48,325 bases of DNA from contig PRCZ01000006.1 of assembly GCA_009903405.1 (NCBI GenBank), positions 1 to 48,325 of the forward strand, given 5' to 3'. The stretch comes from Candidatus Methanophaga sp. AG-394-G06 (lineage in GTDB: Archaea > Halobacteriota > Syntropharchaeia > Alkanophagales > Methanospirareceae). Below are positions 1 through 8,198 of this stretch, in pieces. Every line of letters begins with the position of its first letter. The first letter of the stretch is position 1. The position numbers and the translations under genes were made by a program. Under the pieces are notes generated by a model that saw only the letters and a program-made list of their open reading frames with translations, searched no databases and was not told where the DNA came from.

Positions 1-444
1 AGGATGGCACATGGGCTAAGAAAGGCAGTAAATCCTTTTTTGGCTACAAGCTCCATAAGTAAAGCAGACATGGACTAAGGGCTCATAAGAGACCTCAAGA
101 CGACCACTGCATCGGTTCACGATAGCCAGGTTGACTTATCCCGGGAAGGCGAGGTCGTGTACCGTGACAAAGGATATTACGGAACTAATCCCAAAGGGTA
201 CTCCGCGACGATGAAACGGAGTGCTCGGGATCATCCCTTGAGCATCATGGATAAGTTGCGGAATACCAGAATTAGCAAAAAGAGATCTCCAGGAGAGAGG
301 CAATATGCGGTCATCAGTAGGGTTTTCAATGCATCACACGTAATGGTTACCACGGTACGAAGGGTGAGCGTCAAAATGATTTTTACTGCTTTTGGATTTA
401 ACCTATATCAATTATGTACGCTCAAAAAGCAGGGTGCCGTATAG
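1..444 (+). pseudogene. Broken IS5/IS1182-type transposase, C-terminal part, cut by window edge
   Basis: This is the C-terminal part of a DDE transposase that has lost its reading frame. One frame (from position 3) reads DGTWAKKG...FFGYKLHK and stops near 60. A second frame carries on with TTASVHDSQVDLS, YRDKGYYG and HPLSIMDKLRN, ending in VKMIFTAFGFNLYQL at 444. That order of motifs is typical of IS5/IS1182-group transposases. A frameshift near 57 and an in-frame TAA at 76-78 separate the two parts, so no full protein can be made. The open stretch from 157 is only the longest surviving piece and not a gene of its own. The start lies outside the window, and I could not place the element's inverted repeat between 445 and 590. 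Confidence 0.8.
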
Positions 445-590
445 GATAGCGGTAGCTATCGACAAAAATCGAAAAAATGGGAATTTGCGCAGTTAATGGG
501 AGAAAAAAACCGAAAAAAGTATCTCAAAATCGGAAATATGAGCAAAACGTCTTATGGGATTCTTAAAAAGGAAGTAAATCAAAATTCTCA

Positions 591-1580
591 TTAAGACACT
601 CTTCCAATGGTGATTTTAGGGCATAGGTCACAGTTCCCTCTTAGAGGCTCACCATGTTCTAAAACTTTAAGTATAACAGGCTGAACCTTGTTACTGAATA
701 AATCATAACTTTTTCGAATTTCTTTAGTAACCCTTACAAATTCTTCGTAAAGGCGATTTAAATCTTCTGATTGGGTACACGGTTTAATGAAATAGTCCAT
801 AACTTCCCATTCCGACCAATGGCCGCGGTGTATTTTTCCATCCAAGATAATATCAGTATATCCTGTTTCATATCTTGGTATCCACTTATTTTTTACTGGG
901 TCCCAATCGCCAATTACTTCAAATTCTTCTTTATTTAGCATGTAGAACAAATACCTCTCAAAACATGAAAAAACATCTTCCGGCATAGCTCTTATTTTAT
1001 CTCGTAAATTCGCAGTTTCTGATTTCATGATGATACTCCCTACTTTAACTGTTTTAATGGGCGAAGGAAGTTCCCTAAGTTCAACATATTTTTCTTTCGC
1101 AATCTTTCTTAATTCCTCTTCCAGCAGTAAATATTTTTCTTCCATCTCCGGCTCATTATTTTCCATTATTATCCACATATTGTAAATATCTGGATAGCCG
1201 GTTTCAAGATGCTTAAGAAAATATTTAAAATCAGCGCTGCTCACAAAACGATATATATTGAAGTCTGTGGACCCATTATCCTGTATTGCTTTTTTTAGAA
1301 TCGCTTTAGAATGGTCTCGCTTTACAGAGTATTCATCCATGTTTTTAAACTCTTGATAATCCTTTAGCAGTTCCTCTTTTTCTTTCTTGCATGTATAATA
1401 CCATTTACCACCCTCTTCAAAAATTAATTTTGCACCGCTGAGAATATCCCGGATTGCATAAAGAGTATCATGACGGCAATCTCCTTTATCCCTTAAAGCC
1501 CCTATATCTATCCCTTTTTTTAACTCTTCCAACACTACGGGAAGGCACTTTCTTACCCCTCCTCTTTGTTTTTCGGACAT
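591..1580 (-). CDS. Uncharacterised protein, 329 aa
   Basis: I do not recognise this family. I chose the ATG at 1580 because an AAGGAAGG-type ribosome site precedes it and the open frame further upstream (to 1724) overlaps the divergent PIN gene and looks non-coding. The N-terminal 80 residues are rich in short helices with an IDIGALRDKG stretch that could be a small winged-helix domain. The rest is highly charged and helical, with a WSEWEVMDYF segment and a C-terminal CDLCP pair that could hold metal. No signal peptide or membrane segment is visible. It is transcribed divergently from the PIN gene with about 90 bases between starts. It lies next to a dead transposase, which suggests an accessory gene, but nothing fixes its function. 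Confidence 0.6.
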   Translation of the reverse strand: MSEKQRGGVRKCLPVVLEELKKGIDIGALRDKGDCRHDTLYAIRDILSGAKLIFEEGGKWYYTCKKEKEELLKDYQEFKNMDEYSVKRDHSKAILKKAIQDNGSTDFNIYRFVSSADFKYFLKHLETGYPDIYNMWIIMENNEPEMEEKYLLLEEELRKIAKEKYVELRELPSPIKTVKVGSIIMKSETANLRDKIRAMPEDVFSCFERYLFYMLNKEEFEVIGDWDPVKNKWIPRYETGYTDIILDGKIHRGHWSEWEVMDYFIKPCTQSEDLNRLYEEFVRVTKEIRKSYDLFSNKVQPVILKVLEHGEPLRGNCDLCPKITIGRVS

Positions 1581-1640
1581 GATAACCTTCCTTCTTCTTC
1601 CTTCCGATTTTTTAAATATCTTGAATAACCTGTGTCCGAT

Positions 1641-1648
1641 TATATAAA
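1641..1648 (+). promoter_or_regulatory. TATA box for the PIN gene
   Basis: A TATATAAA box lies about 25 bases before the ATG at 1668, the usual archaeal spacing to the transcription start. The PIN mRNA is therefore probably leaderless, which also decides its start against the upstream in-frame ATG at 1632. On the other strand an AT-rich stretch around 1611-1620 could serve the divergent gene. Confidence 0.6.
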
Positions 1649-1667
1649 TGTTATTGGTGATGCAACA

Positions 1668-2189
1668 ATGAAAAAGATGCAAACAAATATCCAAAACATA
1701 TATATTGATACTTGCTTCTTCCAAAGCTATCTATGGAAGAAGAGGGATGAAAAAGAGAGTGCAAAAGACGTCCTTTCACAGATCAAATCAAGTGTTAATA
1801 ATAATCCTAACATTAATGTCAAGATACCGTTTATCGTAGTTGGAGAACTTATAAATAACCTTAAACGAGAAATCCCTAGTCAAGAAAGAAGGGCTGAAAT
1901 CATGTATGCTTTTTTTGAAGAATTGGAAGATTTGGAAGCAGATATTATTCCCCCAAATAAATGCTGTTATGATAAAGCCAAATCATTGACCGCCCAAGAC
2001 GATTATTTTGCAGAACATGCCCCCTCAGACGCCTTCATAGTTTCATGCGCCCTTTGCGATCCGGATTCATCCCATTTGTTGACCTCCGATAGGCGGTTGC
2101 TATTATCGGATTTATTGAAAAATGTTGAGAAAGATATGCGAGCGGATAATGAGAGAAATCGGCAATTAAAAATAACGGAAGAGTTTTAA
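1668..2189 (+). CDS. PIN-domain protein (putative ribonuclease)
   Basis: The protein is 173 aa when started at the ATG at 1668, which sits one TATA spacing downstream of the box at 1641. It opens with IYIDTCFFQSYL, matching the first PIN strand with its acidic residue, and later has SDAFIVSCALCDPDS and HLLTSDRRLL, which match the later acidic positions of PIN nucleases. PIN proteins are metal-dependent RNases and often toxins. No small antitoxin precedes it on the same strand. The neighbours are a divergent unknown gene and a convergent YwgA-like gene ending 2 bases away, so a toxin role is only a possibility. The fold assignment is fairly secure; the target is unknown. Confidence 0.7.
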   Translation: MKKMQTNIQNIYIDTCFFQSYLWKKRDEKESAKDVLSQIKSSVNNNPNINVKIPFIVVGELINNLKREIPSQERRAEIMYAFFEELEDLEADIIPPNKCCYDKAKSLTAQDDYFAEHAPSDAFIVSCALCDPDSSHLLTSDRRLLLSDLLKNVEKDMRADNERNRQLKITEEF

Positions 2190-2191
2190 GT

Positions 2192-2671
2192 TTAAGCGTC
2201 AATCAGTTCAACTCTTTTTAACTCATCAAATACATAATATATCTTTTCGGCTTCAGTGGCACTTTTTATATCGCACGATGTGGATATAACACGCTCTCTT
2301 AGTTCAGCCCCCCTGTATTTTATTCGATAACTTTCGTAGACCGATAGGATAGTCGCAGCTATCTCAAGCCATTTTCCATCCTTTCCCTCTATCACGTTCA
2401 AGAACTTTTCGGTATTAAGCCCTCCAAGCTCTTTTGTATAGTCCTCGTCATATGATGAATAAAAGTCAGCTAAGTTGTAATAGTCATCGGCAAGAGCTGG
2501 AGAATAGGGTCCCCTGAGATAGATACTATACGAATAGCCATGATTGAACCCAAAGAACTTAGAGATGAACACATACTTTTGTAGCATTAGCCGGTGCTCA
2601 AATTTTTCAATATCAAAGCCAAACCCTGCTTCTCTTTCAAGAAATTTCATAAACGGCAATAATTTCCCCAT
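2192..2671 (-). CDS. YwgA / DUF4065-like protein
   Basis: The protein is about 159 aa. The segment RLMLQKYVFISKFFGF followed by YSIYLRGPYSPALADDYYNL matches the pattern seen in YwgA and Panacea (DUF4065)-like proteins: an LQK helix, then an aromatic stretch, then GPYS. In the DUF4065 group this domain neutralises toxins; in the YwgA group its job is unknown. Two adjacent ATGs (2674 and 2671) are possible starts. A GGAGGGG site lies 2 bases before the first and 5 before the second, so I prefer 2671. The gene is convergent with the PIN gene, with stops 2 bases apart, so a functional link is possible but unproven. Confidence 0.55.
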   Translation of the reverse strand: MGKLLPFMKFLEREAGFGFDIEKFEHRLMLQKYVFISKFFGFNHGYSYSIYLRGPYSPALADDYYNLADFYSSYDEDYTKELGGLNTEKFLNVIEGKDGKWLEIAATILSVYESYRIKYRGAELRERVISTSCDIKSATEAEKIYYVFDELKRVELIDA

Positions 2672-2674
2672 CAT

Positions 2675-3066
2675 ATCCCCTCCTTCATCGCTTCTTATTA
2701 ATACAAAAAAATTAGTAGCTTAAAAACTTTTCGATTTATGATATGTGTGGAGAAGTCTTATTTCGCGAAATACAGGGAAATAGCGCTCTCATATACGGCC
2801 TCAGGCGAAGCTAAAAAGGATAAGCAATAGTCAAACCTATCCTTATCATAACTTACATGGGGCTGTGAATATGTGAGGCTGAAGCTAAATTCTTATGTCG
2901 CACACCCCAAAATCAAGAGTAGTTTTTCGTATTCTATCTCGTTCATCCGGACTATCTTCGATACCACTCCAACCCGCAACGCCTAAATGTCACTTATACA
3001 ATGCCAAAGCTAACATCTCGGAGCACATCCGGCAGATGCACAGTTGGTGGTAGACCACAATTCAAC
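2675..3066. other. 392-base gap with no credible gene
   Basis: I find no supported coding region here. A 7-base inverted repeat (AAGGATA ... TATCCTT, about 2815-2850) could form a hairpin. A short minus-strand frame begins at an ATG near 2946 but stops after 17 codons. The stretch looks like eroded accessory DNA. Confidence 0.4.
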
Positions 3067-3273
3067 TCAATTCAATTTTACATATTCAGGCACATAAATC
3101 TCTTCCCGTTTAGAGAATAACTCGTTGGCGTCGAGCACCTCGATTTCCACCAGCTCATTGTCCTTTGAGTAATGCGCTATTATTTGTGGTGTGATCTCTT
3201 CACCATATGCTAAAGGTTTCTCTTTTAGCGTTATCAACATGAGGTCATCCACAGGGTCATAACTTATCTTCAC
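3067..3273 (-). CDS. DUF2283 family small protein
   Basis: The protein is 68 aa, started at a GTG preceded by GAGGTGG (3273). YDPVDDLMLITL near the N-terminus and IIAHYSKDNELVEIEVLDA in the middle are the hallmarks of DUF2283, whose members are often encoded next to a DUF4258 protein as a presumed toxin-antitoxin pair. The frame upstream of the GTG (about 3274-3370) stays open and could be the eroded end of such a partner, but no intact partner exists here. The length fits the family. Confidence 0.75.
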   Translation of the reverse strand: MKISYDPVDDLMLITLKEKPLAYGEEITPQIIAHYSKDNELVEIEVLDANELFSKREEIYVPEYVKLN

Positions 3274-3408
3274 GAATCCCACCTCTATTCTATAATACCT
3301 TTCTCGCTTGGAGATATATGAAGTTATCACGTCACGTAAATGTCTTCGTTTTTGAATTTGTAGATGAAATAAACATTCGATAATGATCTAAGACTTTAAA
3401 GACGGGGT

Positions 3409-5247
3409 TTATACCGAACAAATCCTGCACTCGCCTGTGTATTCCGAATCAGCACATACGTATTCTTCAAGCATGAGTTTTGGAACTTCCAGCGATAGAA
3501 TTCCTTCTTTACAACCATATCTGTAAACGGTAACACCTTTGCATTTAAGTTTATAAGCCAATAAAAACACCCTTTTGACATCTCCCCTAGTAGCATCGCT
3601 CGGCAGATTCACTGTTTTCGAGACAGCATTGTCCGTGTATCTCTGAAATGCCGCTTGCATTCGTACATGCCATTCCGGCGAGATGTCCAGCGCTGTAACA
3701 AACACCCTTTTAATATCCTCTGGAATGCCATCAATATCCTGTATCGAGCCACGTTTTGCAATCTCTGCAATCAATTCTTTACTGTAAAAACCCCTTTGCT
3801 TCGCTAGTTCCTCAAACAGCTTGTTTATCTCTAGCATTCCGCCCATTACATTCCGAACAAAAGCAACAGCAAATAAAGGCTCAATGCCACTGGAACAATT
3901 TCCTATTATACTTATTGTTCCTGTTGGTGCGATGGTAGTCACTGTAGCATTTCGCATTGCATCGTATGTAGACCAAACACTGAGCTCGAAGTTAGGAAAA
4001 GACCCTTTTTCAAGTCCGAGTTCTGTTGAACACTGCCGAGCTTCATTTGTAATGAATTGCATTAGCTTTCCCGCCACCGAAAGCGCATCCTTGGAATCGT
4101 ACGCTATTTTCAGTTTGATTAACAGTTCTGCAAACCCCATTATACCAAGCCCTATCTTCCTGTTCGCTTTCGTCATCTTCTCTATTTCCGGTAGCGGATA
4201 CTTGTTCACATCTATGACGTCATCTAAAAACCTGACAGAACTCCAAACCGCTTCTTTAAGCATTTCCCAGTCGATTTCGCCATTTTCAACAAATTTTGAA
4301 ACGTTTATCGAGCCCAAATTGCAAGAATCATAAGGTAAGAGAGGCTGCTCGCCGCATGGATTTGTCGCCTCTATCCTTCCAACCGCGGAAATGGGATTAT
4401 GTCGGTTGATTTCGTCCAGGAAAATAATGCCGGGGTCCCCAATCTTCCATGCGTAGGTTACAATTTCGTTAAAAACTTCTCTTGCCTTTATTTTTCTCAC
4501 TTCGTCCCTTGTCCTTGGATTTATGAGTTCGTATTCTTCATTTCTCTCCACTGCATGCATAAACTCATCTGTAACCGCAACCGAAGTATTGAAATTGGCA
4601 AACTCCCCCCTTTCTTTCGCTCTTATAAATTCTAATATGTCCGGATGGTCAGTGCATATTATGCCCATGTTCGCGCCTCTTCGTTTGCCACCTTGCTTGA
4701 TTACATCTGTGGCTACATCGAAAACACGCATGAAAGAGACAGGACCTGAAGCGACTCCGCCCGTAGATTTAACTACATCCCCCTTTGGTCTCAGTCGTGA
4801 GAAAGAAAATCCCGTCCCACCACCACTTTGATGAATCTTTGCCATGTCCTTAACAGCGCCAAATATGCCTTCTATCGAGTCCTCAACAGGAATGACAAAA
4901 CATGCAGCAAGCTGCCCGAGATCAGTTCCTGCGTTCATTAATGTGGGACTGTTGGGCAGGAATTCCAAGCTATGCATTAGCAGGTAAAATCTCTGTTCTA
5001 TCTTTTTCAGCTCCGCTTTGCTTTTTCCATAATTCTGTTCCGCTCTCGCTATTGCTTTTGCCACACGCGCGAACATTTGACTCGGAGTCTCGATAACGCT
5101 TTCGCGTTCATCCTTTAACAAATATCGCCTTTTCAATACCTCTGCTGCATTTGCGGAAAGATTTAAATCGCGCTTATCACTCAGTAATTTCTTCAGACCT
5201 TGAATATCCGCACGCTGCTGGTGATATGAGATATATGGTTTTGCCAT
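3409..5247 (-). CDS. nrdJ: Adenosylcobalamin-dependent (class II) ribonucleoside-diphosphate reductase
   Basis: This enzyme makes deoxyribonucleotides from ribonucleotides using a thiyl radical generated with coenzyme B12. The 612-aa protein has LEFLPNSPTLMNAG near residue 95, LAACFV with Cys116, GGGTGFSFSRLRP near 142, and NPCGEQ at 296-301 with Asn296, Cys298 and Glu300. These match the radical cysteine and its partners, and Cys309 (SCNLGS) pairs with Cys116 as the reducing disulfide. The spacing agrees with the class II Thermotoga enzyme. APTGTISII follows near the 440s. The C-terminus ends in CADSEYTGECRICSV, the mobile cysteine tail that re-reduces the active site. There is no N-terminal ATP cone. 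The upstream region is a copy of the dispersed repeat at 5269-5365. No second subunit is needed or present. Confidence 0.95.
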   Translation of the reverse strand: MAKPYISYHQQRADIQGLKKLLSDKRDLNLSANAAEVLKRRYLLKDERESVIETPSQMFARVAKAIARAEQNYGKSKAELKKIEQRFYLLMHSLEFLPNSPTLMNAGTDLGQLAACFVIPVEDSIEGIFGAVKDMAKIHQSGGGTGFSFSRLRPKGDVVKSTGGVASGPVSFMRVFDVATDVIKQGGKRRGANMGIICTDHPDILEFIRAKERGEFANFNTSVAVTDEFMHAVERNEEYELINPRTRDEVRKIKAREVFNEIVTYAWKIGDPGIIFLDEINRHNPISAVGRIEATNPCGEQPLLPYDSCNLGSINVSKFVENGEIDWEMLKEAVWSSVRFLDDVIDVNKYPLPEIEKMTKANRKIGLGIMGFAELLIKLKIAYDSKDALSVAGKLMQFITNEARQCSTELGLEKGSFPNFELSVWSTYDAMRNATVTTIAPTGTISIIGNCSSGIEPLFAVAFVRNVMGGMLEINKLFEELAKQRGFYSKELIAEIAKRGSIQDIDGIPEDIKRVFVTALDISPEWHVRMQAAFQRYTDNAVSKTVNLPSDATRGDVKRVFLLAYKLKCKGVTVYRYGCKEGILSLEVPKLMLEEYVCADSEYTGECRICSV

Positions 5248-5268
5248 CTCGCTAAATCCCTATTTAGT

Positions 5269-5365
5269 CTTCTACCCATAAATTTAATTTAGGACGCAGA
5301 TTTACACTGATTTACACAGATTTAATTTCTTCTGCGTTAATCAGCGTTAATCTGTGTCAAATTAA
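5269..5365 (-). repeat. Dispersed palindromic element, copy 1 (minus orientation)
   Basis: This is a full copy of the dispersed element. Read on the minus strand it begins TTGACACAGATTAACGCTG, continues through the GATTAACGCAGAAG arm and the GTGTAAATC / ATCTGCGTCC arm, and ends CTAAATTAAATTTATGGG then TAGAAG. Its first 29 bases are the last codons and TAA stop of mptE; its far end leads into nrdJ. Other copies lie at 12904, 18160, 23969, 24287, 33608, 35064 and 42968. Confidence 0.85.
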
Positions 5366-6017
5366 TTTTAATAACATCACCTATCAGCCGCTTCGCCCAT
5401 TTTAATTTCTTCTTCTTCTTCGCACTTACTTCTTCATCCTCAAAATCAAAACCAATGAGTTCTATTTTATCAGCACCAAATTCCGTCGCTAGAAACACAC
5501 ACCTGTCACCATCTGTGAACCCACCGAAGTTGAACACATTGTGAATCGGTTTACTCTGTGTTGTGCATATTACATTTTCGTTTAGTACAGGCAAGACCTT
5601 CTTCAGCATTGCTATGTTATCGCCATGTGCATGCACCACAATTATCGCGCCCAGCCGGTTTGCATATATTATGTCCGCGATGTTCCCGTCGAGGTCAGAA
5701 ACCACGAGTTCCGGTATTATAGCATTACGTAGAAGAACCGACGTGGCACCATCTGCTGCTATTACGACATAATCACGAGATAAATCATCGAACTCCTTCT
5801 CTCCTATATCTCGCTCCAAACACGGTGCATTACCACAAATTAATGCTATTTTACCTTTTAGCAGCATCTCTACTTCTCGTTTTACCGTCTCTACCACTTC
5901 TCGTTTACGAGCTATCAGCTCCGAAGCCACTTCCGCCGCTTCATCGTCCTTTTCCTGTTCAAATCCGAAATCTACCAAGATCTCCTTGTATATCGGATCC
6001 CAATTACTATACTTCAT
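5337..6017 (-). CDS. mptE: 6-hydroxymethyl-7,8-dihydropterin pyrophosphokinase MptE (DUF115)
   Basis: MptE transfers pyrophosphate to 6-hydroxymethyl-dihydropterin, a step toward tetrahydromethanopterin, the C1 carrier of methanogens and their relatives. The 226-aa protein starts MKYSNWDPIYKEIL, has ALICGNAPCLERDI near residue 60, then VIAADGATSVLL and PELVVSDLDGN, and later FGGFTDGDRC and ELIGFDFED. These are the DUF115 signatures, and the length is normal for the archaeal family. The last residues (LTQINAD) and the TAA stop are encoded by the dispersed repeat at 5269-5365, so the original C-terminus was probably replaced when that element arrived. A lysine-rich stretch (KKKKKLKWAKR) precedes it. 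Confidence 0.9.
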   Translation of the reverse strand: MKYSNWDPIYKEILVDFGFEQEKDDEAAEVASELIARKREVVETVKREVEMLLKGKIALICGNAPCLERDIGEKEFDDLSRDYVVIAADGATSVLLRNAIIPELVVSDLDGNIADIIYANRLGAIIVVHAHGDNIAMLKKVLPVLNENVICTTQSKPIHNVFNFGGFTDGDRCVFLATEFGADKIELIGFDFEDEEVSAKKKKKLKWAKRLIGDVIKINLTQINAD

Positions 6018-6113
6018 ATCACATCTTCTTTTATTTGGAAAGAAAATGTTATCAATAAAAGCGTTGAATAAGTTTTAGAGTATATACCAATAACAAAAAT
6101 AAAAGTGAAATAA

Positions 6114-7607
6114 ATGAGCGCAGAAGAAGGTACAGAGCACAAAGCGAAAGGAAAAAGTAGGGTGTTGCAAGTAATCTTTGGGTGCGGTAGAATCGGCTAT
6201 GCGGTAGCGAAGGAGTTGAAAAAGCGAGGGCTGGATGTTGTCATCGTGGATATAGATGAGAAGAAGGTGGAACTATTGAAGGAGGAGGATTTCATCGCTT
6301 CCATTGGTGACGTTAGCGATCCTGATGTGGTAAATAAAGTAAAACGTGAAGGTGTGCCCGAAGCGATATTTATCCTTAGCAGCGATAGCGAAGTGAACAT
6401 GAAAGCGGTGAAAAATACAAAAGAGCTGCTGCCTCATACATACACCGTAGTGCGAGCGATTGACCCTGCAGATAAAGAAGAGTTAAAAGAGTTAGATGTG
6501 GATGTAGTTTTATCCATTCCCGATACAGCAGCAAGAACAGCAATTGAGTCTTTGGAGAAGGTGAAGTCCGGGCGGAAAGCGAAGGAATTGATCTCTATAA
6601 TAGAAACGATAAATGAGCTCGGGGAGGGCAAAGGGAAGTTAGGGATTGTAGTTCATGACAGTCCTGATTCAGATGCAATTGCTTCCGCTCTCGCACTAAA
6701 GCAAATAGCAAAGCAAGTGGATGTCTCCGCAGATATATTGTATCATGGCGAGACAGGGCATCATGTGAATCGAGCTTTTGTAAACATCTTAGGGATAGAG
6801 ATGCGGCAAATAGAAGGCGAGGCGGAATTAAAAGAATATACTAAGTTGGCGCTCATAGATACGTCCGTTCCGGGTGCAAACAATCCTTTGCCGCCGCCTC
6901 CTGAAGGTAATGTGGACATCATCATAGACCATCATATGGTAAATACTAATGGGGCGGTATATGCTGATTTTTTTGACGTCCAGAAGGACAAAGGTGCAAC
7001 TTCAACGATAATGACGAATTATCTGCAGGAGTTGGATGTCCCGGTAGATAAAGTGTTAGCAACTGCGCTTTTGCATGGGATAAGAGTAGATACCGCTAAT
7101 TTCAAACGAGGGGCGCATCCATGTGATTTCTTCGCCTCCGCGTATCTCCACGAGAAGGCGGATAAGGACCTTTTAGAGCGGATAGAAGCGCCCCCTATGT
7201 CTACAGAAATGCTGAACGTAGTGGGCGATGCGATAATAAATAAACGGATAAAAGGTAGTTATTTAATCACAAATGTGGGCGCTGTGGCGAATCGAGATGC
7301 CATTCCTCAAGCTGCTGATTACCTGCTTAATCTGGAAGGAATCGCAACGGTTATCGTTATAGGACTATGCGAGGAGTCCGCATGCGTTTCTGGTAGGAGT
7401 AAGGATATAAGGGTGAATTTAGGAGATGCGTTTGAACGAGCCTTTAATGATATAGGTTCTGCAGGTGGACACGCGACAATGGCGGCTGCGCAGATTCCAC
7501 TTGGTATCTTCAGTGGACTAAAGGATAAAGGTACTATTATACAACTCGTAGTGGATGCTGTATCAAAACGGTTCCTATCGGTTATGAAAGAGGAACAGCG
7601 CGAGTAA
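6114..7607 (+). CDS. TrkA-N / DHH-DHHA1 phosphoesterase fusion
   Basis: The 497-aa protein has two parts. Residues 17-135 form a TrkA-N (RCK) Rossmann domain, with the FGCGRIG nucleotide loop and VVIVDID after the second strand. Residues 175-480 form a DHH-family phosphoesterase, with HDSPDSDAIAS, a DHH triad at 272-274 (IIIDHHM), and a C-terminal DHHA1 part containing GSAGGHATMAA. DHH proteins of this type cleave linear or cyclic dinucleotides or short oligonucleotides. The RCK domain presumably senses a nucleotide. Such fusions are common in euryarchaea, but the exact substrate is not known. A TATATA stretch about 30 bases upstream of the ATG is the likely promoter. The gene is convergent with the scpB-like gene across a strong hairpin. 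Confidence 0.88.
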   Translation: MSAEEGTEHKAKGKSRVLQVIFGCGRIGYAVAKELKKRGLDVVIVDIDEKKVELLKEEDFIASIGDVSDPDVVNKVKREGVPEAIFILSSDSEVNMKAVKNTKELLPHTYTVVRAIDPADKEELKELDVDVVLSIPDTAARTAIESLEKVKSGRKAKELISIIETINELGEGKGKLGIVVHDSPDSDAIASALALKQIAKQVDVSADILYHGETGHHVNRAFVNILGIEMRQIEGEAELKEYTKLALIDTSVPGANNPLPPPPEGNVDIIIDHHMVNTNGAVYADFFDVQKDKGATSTIMTNYLQELDVPVDKVLATALLHGIRVDTANFKRGAHPCDFFASAYLHEKADKDLLERIEAPPMSTEMLNVVGDAIINKRIKGSYLITNVGAVANRDAIPQAADYLLNLEGIATVIVIGLCEESACVSGRSKDIRVNLGDAFERAFNDIGSAGGHATMAAAQIPLGIFSGLKDKGTIIQLVVDAVSKRFLSVMKEEQRE

Positions 7608-7644
7608 AAACGTTATTTTTTGTTTTCTTTTAGCACAGGCTAAA

Positions 7645-7666
7645 TTTTCTTTTTGTAAAAAGAAAA
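7645..7666. terminator. Perfect 10-bp A/T-rich hairpin between convergent genes
   Basis: TTTTCTTTTT and AAAAAGAAAA flank a 2-base loop exactly between the DHH gene (stop at 7607) and the scpB-like gene (stop at 7671). The T runs on both strands would suit termination in either direction. The sequence just upstream (TAGCACAGGCTAA, about 7631-7643) also occurs in the element at 46106-46293, so the hairpin may be a remnant of that repeat family. Confidence 0.55.
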
Positions 7667-7670
7667 AGTG

Positions 7671-8198
7671 TCAAGAAGATAATATCAAATCTAAAAGCGA
7701 TTTCTTATCTACTTCTGCCCGTGTCCTCCATCCGATATATAACACCTTATCATTTTCGCCCAGATAGCCTTGCTTGATATATCTGTCCAGAGCGAAGTAA
7801 AGTCTACGTTTGGGGAACTTTTCGCTTAAAAATTCTTCAACCGCTTTCCTCGTGGCTTTACCCTGTTTCGAGACGATATATGCTAATGTGGCAGCCAGCA
7901 TTGCGACATTATCTATTCTTTCACCCGAAGCCTTTTCGATCGACGGACTTTTTAGCACAACCATAAATCGGTCTGTTGTTTCTTCATTGCCTTTACCCTC
8001 TTCACTTGTCCGTTTCACTTCCATTCCCAATCTGTCGAGCATAGAATTTAAAACCACTATTACCTCCATGTAATCCTCACCCAACGCCTTTTTGAGCTCC
8101 CAGCCTTTGACACCCGGGATTCTATGGCTTCTGAAGAGCAATAACTGGGCTGCCTTCTTCACTTTCCGTTCTGTTCTTGATTCCTCTTCTGTCGCCAT
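7671..8198 (-). CDS. ScpB-like tandem winged-helix protein (condensin accessory)
   Basis: The 175-aa protein looks like two winged-helix domains. The first is KKAAQLLLFRSHRIPGVKGWELKKAL, which resembles the start of ScpB and other kite proteins that bind the kleisin of SMC complexes. The second has AATLAYIVSKQGKATRKAVEEFL, similar to the ScpB LAIIAY...TRAEIEE segment. The start at 8198 overlaps the end of the upstream ScpA-like gene by 40 bases, so the two are surely co-translated, as scpA and scpB usually are. No smc gene lies in the window. Position and pairing support the call more than the sequence does. It could instead be an unrelated archaeal winged-helix protein. Confidence 0.5.
   Translation of the reverse strand: MATEEESRTERKVKKAAQLLLFRSHRIPGVKGWELKKALGEDYMEVIVVLNSMLDRLGMEVKRTSEEGKGNEETTDRFMVVLKSPSIEKASGERIDNVAMLAATLAYIVSKQGKATRKAVEEFLSEKFPKRRLYFALDRYIKQGYLGENDKVLYIGWRTRAEVDKKSLLDLILSS

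Noticed and set aside
157-444. 95-codon open frame as a gene
   Set aside because: It is the surviving C-terminal part of a transposase whose earlier parts lie in other frames with a stop between.
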